Assembly: GCF_032397745.1 (NCBI RefSeq)
Contig: NZ_CP135921.1
Coordinates: 8,110,501 to 8,174,500 of the forward strand
DNA: 64,000 bases
From: Bradyrhizobium prioriisuperbiae
GTDB lineage: Bacteria; Pseudomonadota; Alphaproteobacteria; Rhizobiales; Xanthobacteraceae
Direction: 5' to 3'
A model generated the notes under the pieces. That model worked only from the letters and a program-made list of their open reading frames with translations, searched no databases and was not told where the DNA came from. Positions 1-7,487 of this stretch are shown here, piece by piece (the first letter of the stretch is position 1; each line of letters begins with the position of its first letter). A program made the position numbers and the translations under genes.

Positions 1-454
1 AAGCGCGGCCGATCGCCAGCATCTGCTGCTCACCGCCCGACAGTGTGGCGGACATCTGGTCCTGGCGTTCGCGCAGACGCGGAAACAGCCGATACTGTTC
101 TTCAAGAGCTGCCTCCAGATCGGGGGCGCTCAAGCGCCGTGCATATGCACCGAGTTCGAGATTGTCCCGGATGGTCTGATCGGAGAAGACCTGGCGCCCC
201 TCCGGCGACAGCGCGATGCCGAGTTGCACGCGGCGATGCGGAGCGGAGGCGGTAATGGCGTTGCCTTCGAACCAGATTTCACCCGTCCGCGGTTGCATCA
301 GGCCGGCGATGGCCTTCAGCAGCGTGGTTTTGCCGGCGCCATTGGCGCCGACGATGGCGACAACCTGGCCCTGCTCCACCTCGATGGATGCGTTGGACAC
401 CGCCTCGATCGGGCCGTAGGACACGCTGACATTGTCGAGCCTCAGCATCGTCAT
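1..454 (-). CDS. livF: Liv-type ABC importer ATPase LivF, cluster A (partial)
   Basis: This is the second ATPase of importer A, a cytoplasmic protein that drives substrate uptake. Only the first 151 codons lie inside the window; Walker B and the H-loop are beyond position 1. Visible are Walker A GANGAGKTT (residues 36-44), the LivF-like stretch SPEGRQVF, and the signature LSGGEQQM close to the window edge. ATG at 454 is chosen because it lies 11 bp after the stop of the fused permease/ATPase gene; ATG at 448 is a possible alternative. It is the last visible gene of an operon running binding protein, LivH, LivM-LivG, LivF. The family call is secure, but the substrate cannot be read from the ATPase. 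Confidence 0.93.
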   Translation of the reverse strand, partial: MTMLRLDNVSVSYGPIEAVSNASIEVEQGQVVAIVGANGAGKTTLLKAIAGLMQPRTGEIWFEGNAITASAPHRRVQLGIALSPEGRQVFSDQTIRDNLELGAYARRLSAPDLEAALEEQYRLFPRLRERQDQMSATLSGGEQQMLAIGRA

Positions 455-464
455 GCGCCGTCTC

Positions 465-2270
465 CTACGAGGCCGTGGCGGCAACGACCGGATGGTCGTC
501 GGCCTCGTCGACACCGAGATAGGCTTCAGTCACCCGTTTGTCGCTCTGCACCACGGACGGGGGCCCTTCCGCGATCTTCTCGCCATAGTCGAGCACGATG
601 ACATGGTCGGCGATCTTCATCACCAGATCCATGTGATGCTCGACCAGCAGGATCGTGATGCCCTGGTCGCGGATGCGCACCAGCAGCCGGCCCAGTTCTT
701 TGGTCTCCTGCGGATTGAGCCCGGCAGCTGGCTCATCAAGCAACAACAGTTCCGGCTCGGTCGCGAGCGCCCGCGCCAGCTCGACGCGCCGCTGCAGGCC
801 GTAGGCCAGATCGCCGGCCGGTTTCTCGGCGTGTTCCGACAAGCCGACAAACTGCATGATGGTCTCGACCCGGCGAAACGCCAGATCCTCCTGTTGCCGG
901 GAGCGCGGAAGCCCGAGCAGCGAGATGAAGAAACCATTCGTCATGCGGCGATGTTGGCCGACCAGGATGTTGGTCCGGACGCTGAGATCCTTGAACAGCC
1001 GCAGGTTCTGGAAGGTACGGGCAATACCTTTGCCGCAGATGGCATGCACCGGCTTGTGGGTGATGGTCTCATCACGAAAGGCGATCTCGCCCTGGTCGGG
1101 CTTCACGATGCCCGACAGGATGTTGATGAAGGTGCTTTTGCCGGCGCCGTTCGGGCCGATCAAAGCGTGGATATGTCCCGCGGTCAGAGTCGCACTGAGG
1201 TCGCGGGCCGGCCGCACGCCGCCATAGGATTTCGAAATGCCGGAGGATTGCAGCAGCGTCGTGTTCTTCTCGCACGCCGCCTTGCGCTGAAGCAGAGCCG
1301 GGACGACGCCGGGGGACTCGACGCACGGCAGTGGCGCGGGCTTTGTGCGAAAGCGCGCGAAAAGCCCGGTGGCGACACCGGCGAGACCTTTGGGCATCAC
1401 ATAAAGCGCGAACAACAGCAGCGCGCCATTGGCGAAATGCTCGGCCCAGCTCCAGCGCGCGAGAAAACTGCCGAGCAACGTCAGCGTCACGGCACCCAGC
1501 AACGGCCCCGCCAGCGAGCCGCTGCCGCCGAACATCACCAGCAGCAGGATAAAGACCGACAGATTGAAATTGATGAAATCGGAATTGATGTACTGGTTCT
1601 GCTGGGCCACCAGCGCACCCGCCAAGCCACAGGTCGCGGCCGCAATGACGAAGGCGGCGACCTTGTAACGAAGCACCGGCACGCCCATCGAGCCCGCGGC
1701 AACTTCGTCGGCCTGGATCGACAGCAATGCGCGGCCGAACCGTCCGGTCAACACGTTGCGCAGCAGCAGGTGGACACCCAGCGCAAGCACCAATGCGAAC
1801 CAGACCCAGTGCTTCATCTCGAACGGCGCGCCGTTGAGCGTCAGCGGCTTGATGGCATAGATGCCCATGGCACCGCCGAAGATATCGGAGGCTTCAGTGA
1901 CCAGCTTCTCGACCACGATGCCGAACGCCAGTGTCACCATCGCCAGGCTCGGTCCCTTCACCCGCAGCGAGGGGGCTGCGATCAGCACGCCGAACAATGC
2001 GGACACCACCGTCGCCACCAGCAGCGCCAGCCAGGGATTCATGTCCCAGGTCGTGGTCAACAGCGCCACCGCATAGGCGCCGGCCGCGAACAATCCCGCC
2101 TGCCCCAGCGACTTCTGGCCGGCGAAGCCGACCAGCACGTTCATACCGCTGGCACACAGAAAATAGACGCAGATCGAAAACAGGATGCGGAGATAGAAAT
2201 CGTTGCCGGTGGCCAATACCAGGGCCGCACCGATCGCCGTCACGCCGATGGCCACGAACGTCCCGCGCAT
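465..2270 (-). CDS. Fused Liv-type permease and ATPase (LivM-LivG), cluster A
   Basis: One 601-residue protein combines an inner-membrane permease with an ATPase, the two normally being separate LivM and LivG subunits. Residues 1-300 are a hydrophobic LivM domain that includes VLVGFAGQKSLGQAGLF and the coupling-loop-like segment around 175-195. A linker of about 35 residues follows. Residues 338-601 are LivG, with Walker A GPNGAGKS (372-379), FQNLRLF, the LivG-type signature AYGLQRRVE and Walker B LLLLDEPAAGL. The frame stays open through the junction, so this is a true fusion in the given sequence. The start at 2270 lies 4 bp beyond the LivH stop at 2275; an open extension to 2327 would overlap livH and lacks permease-like sequence. 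Permease/ATPase fusions of this type are known in Bradyrhizobium relatives. Confidence 0.9.
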   Translation of the reverse strand: MRGTFVAIGVTAIGAALVLATGNDFYLRILFSICVYFLCASGMNVLVGFAGQKSLGQAGLFAAGAYAVALLTTTWDMNPWLALLVATVVSALFGVLIAAPSLRVKGPSLAMVTLAFGIVVEKLVTEASDIFGGAMGIYAIKPLTLNGAPFEMKHWVWFALVLALGVHLLLRNVLTGRFGRALLSIQADEVAAGSMGVPVLRYKVAAFVIAAATCGLAGALVAQQNQYINSDFINFNLSVFILLLVMFGGSGSLAGPLLGAVTLTLLGSFLARWSWAEHFANGALLLFALYVMPKGLAGVATGLFARFRTKPAPLPCVESPGVVPALLQRKAACEKNTTLLQSSGISKSYGGVRPARDLSATLTAGHIHALIGPNGAGKSTFINILSGIVKPDQGEIAFRDETITHKPVHAICGKGIARTFQNLRLFKDLSVRTNILVGQHRRMTNGFFISLLGLPRSRQQEDLAFRRVETIMQFVGLSEHAEKPAGDLAYGLQRRVELARALATEPELLLLDEPAAGLNPQETKELGRLLVRIRDQGITILLVEHHMDLVMKIADHVIVLDYGEKIAEGPPSVVQSDKRVTEAYLGVDEADDHPVVAATAS

Positions 2271-2274
2271 CGGC

Positions 2275-3204
2275 TCAGACCTTGTCCATCGCGCGCGAAC
2301 CGAACAGGCCATTGGGCCAGACGGCAAGCACCAGGATGATCAGGACAAAGATCACGATCTCCCGCCACTGTGCCTGCCACAGCGCGATCCCCTGCTCCAA
2401 CAGCCCGAGGATAAAGCCGCCGAAGATGCAGCCACGCGGATTGTCGAGACCGCCCATGATGGCGCCGGAAAACGCCTTCAACGCGATGCCGAGCCCCATG
2501 AACAGCGAGGCTGAGGCAATCGGTGCCACCAGCAGGCCGCCGAGCCCGGCCAGTGCACTGGACAACACGAACGCGCCGATCATGATGGCGGCGACATTGA
2601 TGCCCATCAGTGATGCCACCGCCGGATTGTGCGCCACCGCCCGCATCGCCTTGCCGATGCGCGTGCGCCGCATCACCAGGTCGAGCGCAATCATCACCGC
2701 GACCGCAACCGCCAGCACCAGCAGTTCCTGCGGCCGCACGCCAACGCCGGCGAACCGCAGTACGTCGTCGCCGAACGGCGACGGCAGCTTGACCGGTGCC
2801 GGCCCCCAGACCGCAAGCCCAATGCTCTGCAGGATGATGCCGAAACCGATGGTGCTCATCACCCAGGACATGCCGGGCTTGCCGGCAAACGGCCGGACCG
2901 CGGCAACGAAGATTGCGATCCCGAGCACGCCGGTGACACAGCCGACCACCAGCGCCGCAACCGGATAATTGAAGCCGGCCGACGCGCGATCGGTCAGGCC
3001 TGCGATGCCGGTGCTGCCGCTGTGTGCGGACATGAAATAGAGCGTCGCCACCCCGACAAAGGCGCCGAAACTGATGAATTCGCCTTGCGAGAAATTGAGG
3101 GTCTTGGTGGTGGTGAAGGTAATACTGAAGCTCAGCGCGATGAGCGCGTAGATGCCACCGACCGCAAGGCCGCTTACCAACACCTGCAGATAGGTCGCCA
3201 GCAC
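2275..3204 (-). CDS. livH: Liv-type ABC importer permease LivH, cluster A
   Basis: This is an inner-membrane permease of importer A. It is highly hydrophobic throughout, with the typical LivH opening YLQVLVSGLAVGGIYALIAL, the segment TLNFSQGEFISFGAF, and the conserved region RMTRIGKAMRAVAHN-like around RRTRIGKAMRAVA. Two GTG starts are possible. GTG 3204 has a good ribosome site (GGAGGG about 9 bases ahead) and gives the usual LivH N terminus; GTG 3225 has none and would sit at the foot of a hairpin. I therefore prefer 3204 (309 residues). The stop at 2275 is followed 4 bp later by the fused livMG start, which suggests coupled translation. Confidence 0.9.
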   Translation of the reverse strand: MLATYLQVLVSGLAVGGIYALIALSFSITFTTTKTLNFSQGEFISFGAFVGVATLYFMSAHSGSTGIAGLTDRASAGFNYPVAALVVGCVTGVLGIAIFVAAVRPFAGKPGMSWVMSTIGFGIILQSIGLAVWGPAPVKLPSPFGDDVLRFAGVGVRPQELLVLAVAVAVMIALDLVMRRTRIGKAMRAVAHNPAVASLMGINVAAIMIGAFVLSSALAGLGGLLVAPIASASLFMGLGIALKAFSGAIMGGLDNPRGCIFGGFILGLLEQGIALWQAQWREIVIFVLIILVLAVWPNGLFGSRAMDKV

Positions 3205-3231
3205 CGCGAATAGCCCTCCCGACACCGCCGC

Positions 3232-3259
3232 GTCCCGCCCGGAGACGACCGGACGGGAC
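3232..3259 (-). terminator. Stem-loop between binding protein and livH, cluster A
   Basis: Inverted arms GTCCCGCCCGG (3232-3242) and CCGGACGGGAC (3249-3259) pair with one G-U and a 6-base loop. The hairpin lies just after the binding-protein stop, reading on the minus strand, and has no T-run. I read it as an mRNA-stabilising or attenuating hairpin that lets the binding protein be made in excess of the membrane subunits. Confidence 0.5.
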
Positions 3260-3268
3260 GGCGCGTGA

Positions 3269-4483
3269 TTATCCCTTGAAGTCTTCCGGCTTCAAGCCGT
3301 CGACGATCGAATCCTTGAACGCCGCGAGCTTGCCGCCGCGCCAGCAGGTCCAGCGCTGGTCAGCCGCCGTCAAGGCATCGTGCTCCGTCTTGCTGAACGG
3401 CTTGTTGTAGGATTTGGCATGGCCTTCGAACGGGCTCTTGAGATCTTCCAGAGCCTCGCGGACTTTCGACCCATCGGTTGTTCCCGCCTGCTTGATCGCC
3501 AGCGCCAGCAGCATGGTGGCGTCATAACCGTGCACCGCGAACGAAAACGCGGAGTCGGCGTCGATCTTCGACCTGATGCGATCGAAGAACTTCTGCTGGG
3601 ACGGCGTGCGCGATTCCGAGACCGTGCGCAGGAAGATCGGCTTTTCCGCCAGCGCCGGCCCCGAAGCGTTGATGAAGCTGAGATTGTCGGCGGCCCAGCT
3701 GGTCAGCACCACCGGGAAATAGTCGATCTTTTCCATGCTGCGCATCAACTGCCCGATCGGGGTGCCCTGCGCCCAGACCAGTGCGGTGTCGACGCCCGCC
3801 GCCTTCAGCTTGCCGAGCTGTGAGGTCATATCGGTGTCGTTGACATTGAACTTTTCGTTGGCGACCACATTCAGGCCCTGCAGCGCAGCAATCTCCTGCA
3901 GATCCTTGAGACCGCCCTGGCCATAGCCGGTGGTCTCGGTCAGGAATCCGATCTTCTTGGCATTCGGGCTCTTCTTCGCATAAGCCAGCAGAGCCACCAC
4001 CTGGGTCCGGTCCACGCTGCCGACGCGGAACATGTAGTTGTCCGCGGTCGCGCTCACCGGCTTGGTGATGTCGGTGGCCGAACCGATGCAGCCCATCACC
4101 GGAATCTTCTTCTGGTTCGGAATCTGTTTCCAGGCCAGCGCATTGCCCGAATTGGTGGGGCCAAACACGGCCACCACCTTCTCGTTGTCGATCAGGTCCG
4201 ACATGTTCTGGATCGACTTCGGCGGCTGGGACAGGTCATCGCGAATGACCAGCGAGAAGGTCTGGCCTTGCCCCTTCAGGTCTTCCATCGCCGCCTGGAT
4301 GCCAACCACCGCGGCCCGCCCCGATTGCGCTGAAGGAGACGCGGACAAATCGCCGTTGAAGCCGATCTTGATGTCGTCCGCCCGCGCCCGGCCGGCCGAG
4401 AGCGGGGCAACGGACGCGGCCAGCAGGCCGGTCAGCGCAGTCTGGTTGAAGGTTCGGCGGCTCAGTGTCTTGATGCGTGTCAT
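3269..4483 (-). CDS. Liv-type periplasmic substrate-binding protein, cluster A
   Basis: This 404-residue periplasmic receptor delivers substrate to importer A. The N terminus has a twin-arginine-like signal (SRRTFNQTALTGLLAAS, then SAGRARA as the cleavage region). The mature part opens with IKIGFNGDLSA, typical of the peripheral-binding-protein type 1 fold (Peripla_BP_6), followed by VVAVFGPTNSGNALA and FRVGSVDRTQ. The ATG at 4483 has a ribosome site GAGGAA upstream. As first gene of the operon, with a hairpin behind it, it is probably the most strongly expressed member. Family members bind branched-chain amino acids, amides or aromatic acids; the neighbouring catabolic genes suggest a non-amino-acid ligand, but that is inference. 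Confidence 0.92.
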   Translation of the reverse strand: MTRIKTLSRRTFNQTALTGLLAASVAPLSAGRARADDIKIGFNGDLSASPSAQSGRAAVVGIQAAMEDLKGQGQTFSLVIRDDLSQPPKSIQNMSDLIDNEKVVAVFGPTNSGNALAWKQIPNQKKIPVMGCIGSATDITKPVSATADNYMFRVGSVDRTQVVALLAYAKKSPNAKKIGFLTETTGYGQGGLKDLQEIAALQGLNVVANEKFNVNDTDMTSQLGKLKAAGVDTALVWAQGTPIGQLMRSMEKIDYFPVVLTSWAADNLSFINASGPALAEKPIFLRTVSESRTPSQQKFFDRIRSKIDADSAFSFAVHGYDATMLLALAIKQAGTTDGSKVREALEDLKSPFEGHAKSYNKPFSKTEHDALTAADQRWTCWRGGKLAAFKDSIVDGLKPEDFKG

Positions 4484-4817
4484 TGTTCCTCACCCGGTTG
4501 AGAGCGACCCATGCTTGCAAACGCTTCTGGCGAACACCCGCACAGATCGTTTCAATCAGACCGTCTCGTCGCCGCTTTTTGGATCGGCTTGATGCTGAAA
4601 TCAGCGTGTTTTCGATTAGCAAGTGGCGAACTTATACGCAATAGGCAAACCCGATGGTCCTCAAGAATATTTGTCATAAGCGAATAGACTCGTTATAGTC
4701 TAATCGTGCGGGGACGGTCGCGGGTCGCTCTCCTGGGGAGCCTCGCACCACCGGACGCCCCGAAAAACAGATGTTCAAAAACAAACAGACGCTTTAAAAA
4801 ACAAAGGTCGGGATGAG
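4484..4817. promoter_or_regulatory. Divergent promoter region between importer A and the SDR operon
   Basis: This 334-bp gap separates the divergent binding-protein and SDR genes. Its most regular element is an inverted repeat with arms GAATAGACT (4682-4690) and AGTCTAATC (4697-4705), one mismatch and a 6-base spacer. That is a plausible operator for an unlinked regulator, since no regulator gene lies within 10 kb to the right. An A-rich stretch precedes the SDR gene. No gene was recognised here. Confidence 0.4.
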
Positions 4818-5567
4818 ATGCTGCTGCAAGGACGACTAGCGCTGGTCACCGGCGCGGGACAGGGAAACGGCGCGGCAATTGCCGTCGGCCTCGCAAACGA
4901 AGGCGCTGACGTCATCGTGACCGACATCGCAGGCCCCTCCGCCGAGGCGACGGCCTCCCGCATTCGCAGCAACGGCGGCAAGGCGTGGGCGTTCGTACTA
5001 GATGTCGCCGACAGTGCCGCGTGCAAAACGCTCGCGTCCGAACTCACCGCAACCATCGGTGACGTCTCCATCCTGGTCAACAATGCGGGGATCTGTCCGC
5101 GGCATGCCATCGACAGTCCTGAGCTGGCGAAGCAATGGAATGCCGCACTCGATATCAATCTGACTGGCACGCTGAATGTGTCGGTGGCCCTGCTCGACGT
5201 CCTGCGCAAGACCCGGGGGACCATCATCAATATCGCCTCGATCGCATCCTTCGTGTCGACGGCGACCTCGGTCAGCTATCCGGTGTCGAAAGCCGGTGTG
5301 AAGGCACTGACCCAAAGCCTGGCGCATGAGCTCGCCAAGGATGGCGTGCGGGTCAACGCGATCGCGCCGGGCACGTTCGCGACCGCGATGACGGAAGCCA
5401 CGCGCTCCAATCCCGAGCGCTCCGAGCGTTTTCTCGCCCGGATTCCGATGGGTCGCTATGGCGAGCCGGAAGAGCTGGTCGGCCCGGTGGTCTTCCTGGC
5501 ATCAAACATGTCGAGTTATGTCACCGGCACGACCCTGGTGGTCGACGGCGGCTATCTCGCGCTGTGA
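4818..5567 (+). CDS. Short-chain dehydrogenase/reductase (SDR)
   Basis: This is a 249-residue cytosolic NAD(P)-dependent alcohol/ketone oxidoreductase of the classical SDR family. It has the cofactor motif TGAGQGNG (11-18), NNAG (88-91), catalytic Ser141, and Tyr154 and Lys158 in YPVSK. Asp36 at the end of beta-2 (VIVTDIAG) favours NAD over NADP. An in-frame ATG at 4818 has GGGATGAG ahead of it. It is first in a plus-strand run with EthD, old yellow enzyme and KstD-like genes, and so is likely to oxidise a hydroxyl group in the same pathway. The substrate is unknown. Confidence 0.9.
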   Translation: MLLQGRLALVTGAGQGNGAAIAVGLANEGADVIVTDIAGPSAEATASRIRSNGGKAWAFVLDVADSAACKTLASELTATIGDVSILVNNAGICPRHAIDSPELAKQWNAALDINLTGTLNVSVALLDVLRKTRGTIINIASIASFVSTATSVSYPVSKAGVKALTQSLAHELAKDGVRVNAIAPGTFATAMTEATRSNPERSERFLARIPMGRYGEPEELVGPVVFLASNMSSYVTGTTLVVDGGYLAL

Positions 5568-5574
5568 GGACGTG

Positions 5575-6261
5575 ATGATCGTTCGCATGGGGCTCCTGAA
5601 AAAGAGAGCCGATATCAACACCGACCAATTCCGCCGGCACTGGCGCGAGGTGCACGGCCCGCTTGCGGCCAAGGTGCCGGGACTGCGCGCCTATCACCAA
5701 AATCATGTCGTCGACAAAACCCAGCTTGCGATCGACCACGCCCGCGGCAGCTGGGATCTCGACGGCATCTCGGAGCTGTGGTTCGACGACATCGACAGCA
5801 TGAACAGCGCCATTGCCTCGGATGCCTACAAGGCAGTTGCCGCGGATTCAGCGAATTGCATGGCCGCGACAAGTGTCATCGTCGCCAAACAGACCGACGT
5901 CGTGCCACACGACCGGGCCAATGCCACCATCAAACGCATGTCGATCCTGGAGCGCAAGCACGGCCTCACGCCGGACGATTTCCGCCATGAGTGGCTGGAC
6001 AAGCATGCGGCCATGGTCGCGAAATTTCCAGCCATCGCCGGGTACAGCCAGAATCTGGTGACGCAACGCGGCGCGACGCCTGGCATCGACTCAGATGACG
6101 GCGATCTCGCCGCAGACGGCATTGTCGAGATGTGGTTCCGCAACACAGAGGACCTGACCGCAGCTTTCCGCTCGCCGGCGGCCGAGGTGTCGCAGCGGCA
6201 CGCGCTGGACTTCCTGCAGAACATCACAACGTTTCTGGTGGATGTCCATGTCGTTGTCTGA
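5575..6261 (+). CDS. Tandem EthD-domain protein
   Basis: This 228-residue protein is built of two EthD-like (dimeric alpha/beta barrel) domains. The first, around residues 1-105, has MGLLKKRADINTDQFRRHW and HGPLAAKVPGLRAYHQNHVVD. The second, around 118-228, repeats the plan as MSILERKHGLTPDDFRHEW and KHAAMVAKFPAIAGYSQNLV. EthD-family proteins support oxidative ring or ether degradation, often as small dimers; here the dimer appears to be built into one chain. ATG 5575 is preferred, with GAGGACGTG just ahead and only 7 bp after the SDR stop; GTG 5572 is possible. Its 3' end overlaps the next gene by 20 bp. Its role in the pathway is unproven. Confidence 0.82.
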   Translation: MIVRMGLLKKRADINTDQFRRHWREVHGPLAAKVPGLRAYHQNHVVDKTQLAIDHARGSWDLDGISELWFDDIDSMNSAIASDAYKAVAADSANCMAATSVIVAKQTDVVPHDRANATIKRMSILERKHGLTPDDFRHEWLDKHAAMVAKFPAIAGYSQNLVTQRGATPGIDSDDGDLAADGIVEMWFRNTEDLTAAFRSPAAEVSQRHALDFLQNITTFLVDVHVVV

Positions 6262-7486
6262 CACCAGCAACGCGGACACGCCAAAACTATTCTCGCCGCT
6301 GACGCAGCGCGATCTCACCTTGTCCAACCGCATCGTGATCTCGCCGATGTGCCAGCACGCAGCCGACGACGGCCGGGCGACCGACTGGCACCTGGTGCAT
6401 CTCGGCAAGTTCGCGCTCGGCGGCGCCGGTCTTGTTTTTACCGAAAGCACCGCGGTGTCGCCGCATGGCCGTATCGGTTTCGCCGATCTCGGCCTGTGGC
6501 GCGACGACCAGATCGCTCCGCTCAAGCGGGTGGTCGATTTCGTCCAGGCGCAGGGTGTTCCGATCGGCGTGCAACTCGCCCATGCGGGACGCAAGGCCGG
6601 CTCGCAGCCGCTGTGGGATGGCGGGCGCGCCTTCACAAGGGATCAGTTGCGTTTCCAGGATGGATCGCACTGGCGCAGGTTAGGCCCCAGCGCCCTGTCC
6701 GCCGGTCCGGGATGGAGCGTACCCGACGCGCTCCAGAGCGACGAGATCGCCACCGTGGTCGAGCAATTCGGCGCTGCCACCCGGCGCGCGCAGGCCGCAG
6801 GCTTCGATGCCATCGAACTGCATTTCGGCCACGGCTATCTGATCGCGAGTTTTCTGTCGCCGATCTCCAACCAGCGCACCGACGGCTATGGCGGCGATCT
6901 TAGGGGGCGCATGCGATTGGCGTGCGAAGTGGCGCAGCGTGTCCGAGCGGGATGGCCTGACACCAAACCGCTGTTCTGCAGGATCTCCGCGGTCGACGGC
7001 GCGGAAGGCGGCTGGAGCGTCGACGACTCGGCTGCTCTCGCCCGCGAGTTGTCGCGCTGCGGCGTCGATGTGATCGACGTCTCCTCGGGCGGCCTCACGG
7101 AAGAAACCCGCAAGCTGACGGTGCCGCGCGGGCTCGGCTTCCAGGTCGACTTCGCGCGGCGCATCAAGCAGGAGGCCGGCGTGACCACCCAGGCGGTCGG
7201 CATGATCGTCGACGGCAACCAGGCCGAACAAATCCTGCAGTCTGGCGCCGCGGACCTGATCGCCATCGCCCGCGAGGCGCTCAACGATCCCTACTGGCCG
7301 CGGCGCGCGCGAGAAGATTTGCTGTTGCCGTCGGACTACAGCACATGGCCGAAACGCCACGGCATCTGGCTTGCCAAACGTGACGAGCAGATGGGCGACA
7401 TCTTGCGCGAGCGACGCGACGCGGTCGCCCGGCAACGACATCAGACCGGCCACGACAAAGCCGGCATCGACAAAGGAAGCAATTGA
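6242..7486 (+). CDS. Old yellow enzyme, YqjM-like NADH:flavin oxidoreductase
   Basis: This is a 414-residue FMN-dependent ene-reductase or dienone-reductase of the old yellow enzyme family. Motifs seen are RIVISPMCQ near the N terminus, QLAHAGRKAG, the paired histidines in ELHFGHGYL that hold the substrate carbonyl, FLSPISNQRTDGYGGD, and the C-terminal FMN phosphate-binding region around VGMIVDGNQAEQIL...ADLIAIAREAL. This pattern fits the YqjM/class III branch. It overlaps the EthD gene by 20 bp, and an alternative ATG lies at 6248. Next to the KstD-like dehydrogenase it suggests double-bond reduction or removal in a cyclic ketone (inference). Confidence 0.9.
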   Translation: MSMSLSDTSNADTPKLFSPLTQRDLTLSNRIVISPMCQHAADDGRATDWHLVHLGKFALGGAGLVFTESTAVSPHGRIGFADLGLWRDDQIAPLKRVVDFVQAQGVPIGVQLAHAGRKAGSQPLWDGGRAFTRDQLRFQDGSHWRRLGPSALSAGPGWSVPDALQSDEIATVVEQFGAATRRAQAAGFDAIELHFGHGYLIASFLSPISNQRTDGYGGDLRGRMRLACEVAQRVRAGWPDTKPLFCRISAVDGAEGGWSVDDSAALARELSRCGVDVIDVSSGGLTEETRKLTVPRGLGFQVDFARRIKQEAGVTTQAVGMIVDGNQAEQILQSGAADLIAIAREALNDPYWPRRAREDLLLPSDYSTWPKRHGIWLAKRDEQMGDILRERRDAVARQRHQTGHDKAGIDKGSN

Positions 7487-7487
7487 G

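Noticed and set aside
432..2339. A 635-codon plus-strand open frame opposite the fused LivM-LivG gene
   Set aside because: Shadow of the importer genes; no conserved sequence.
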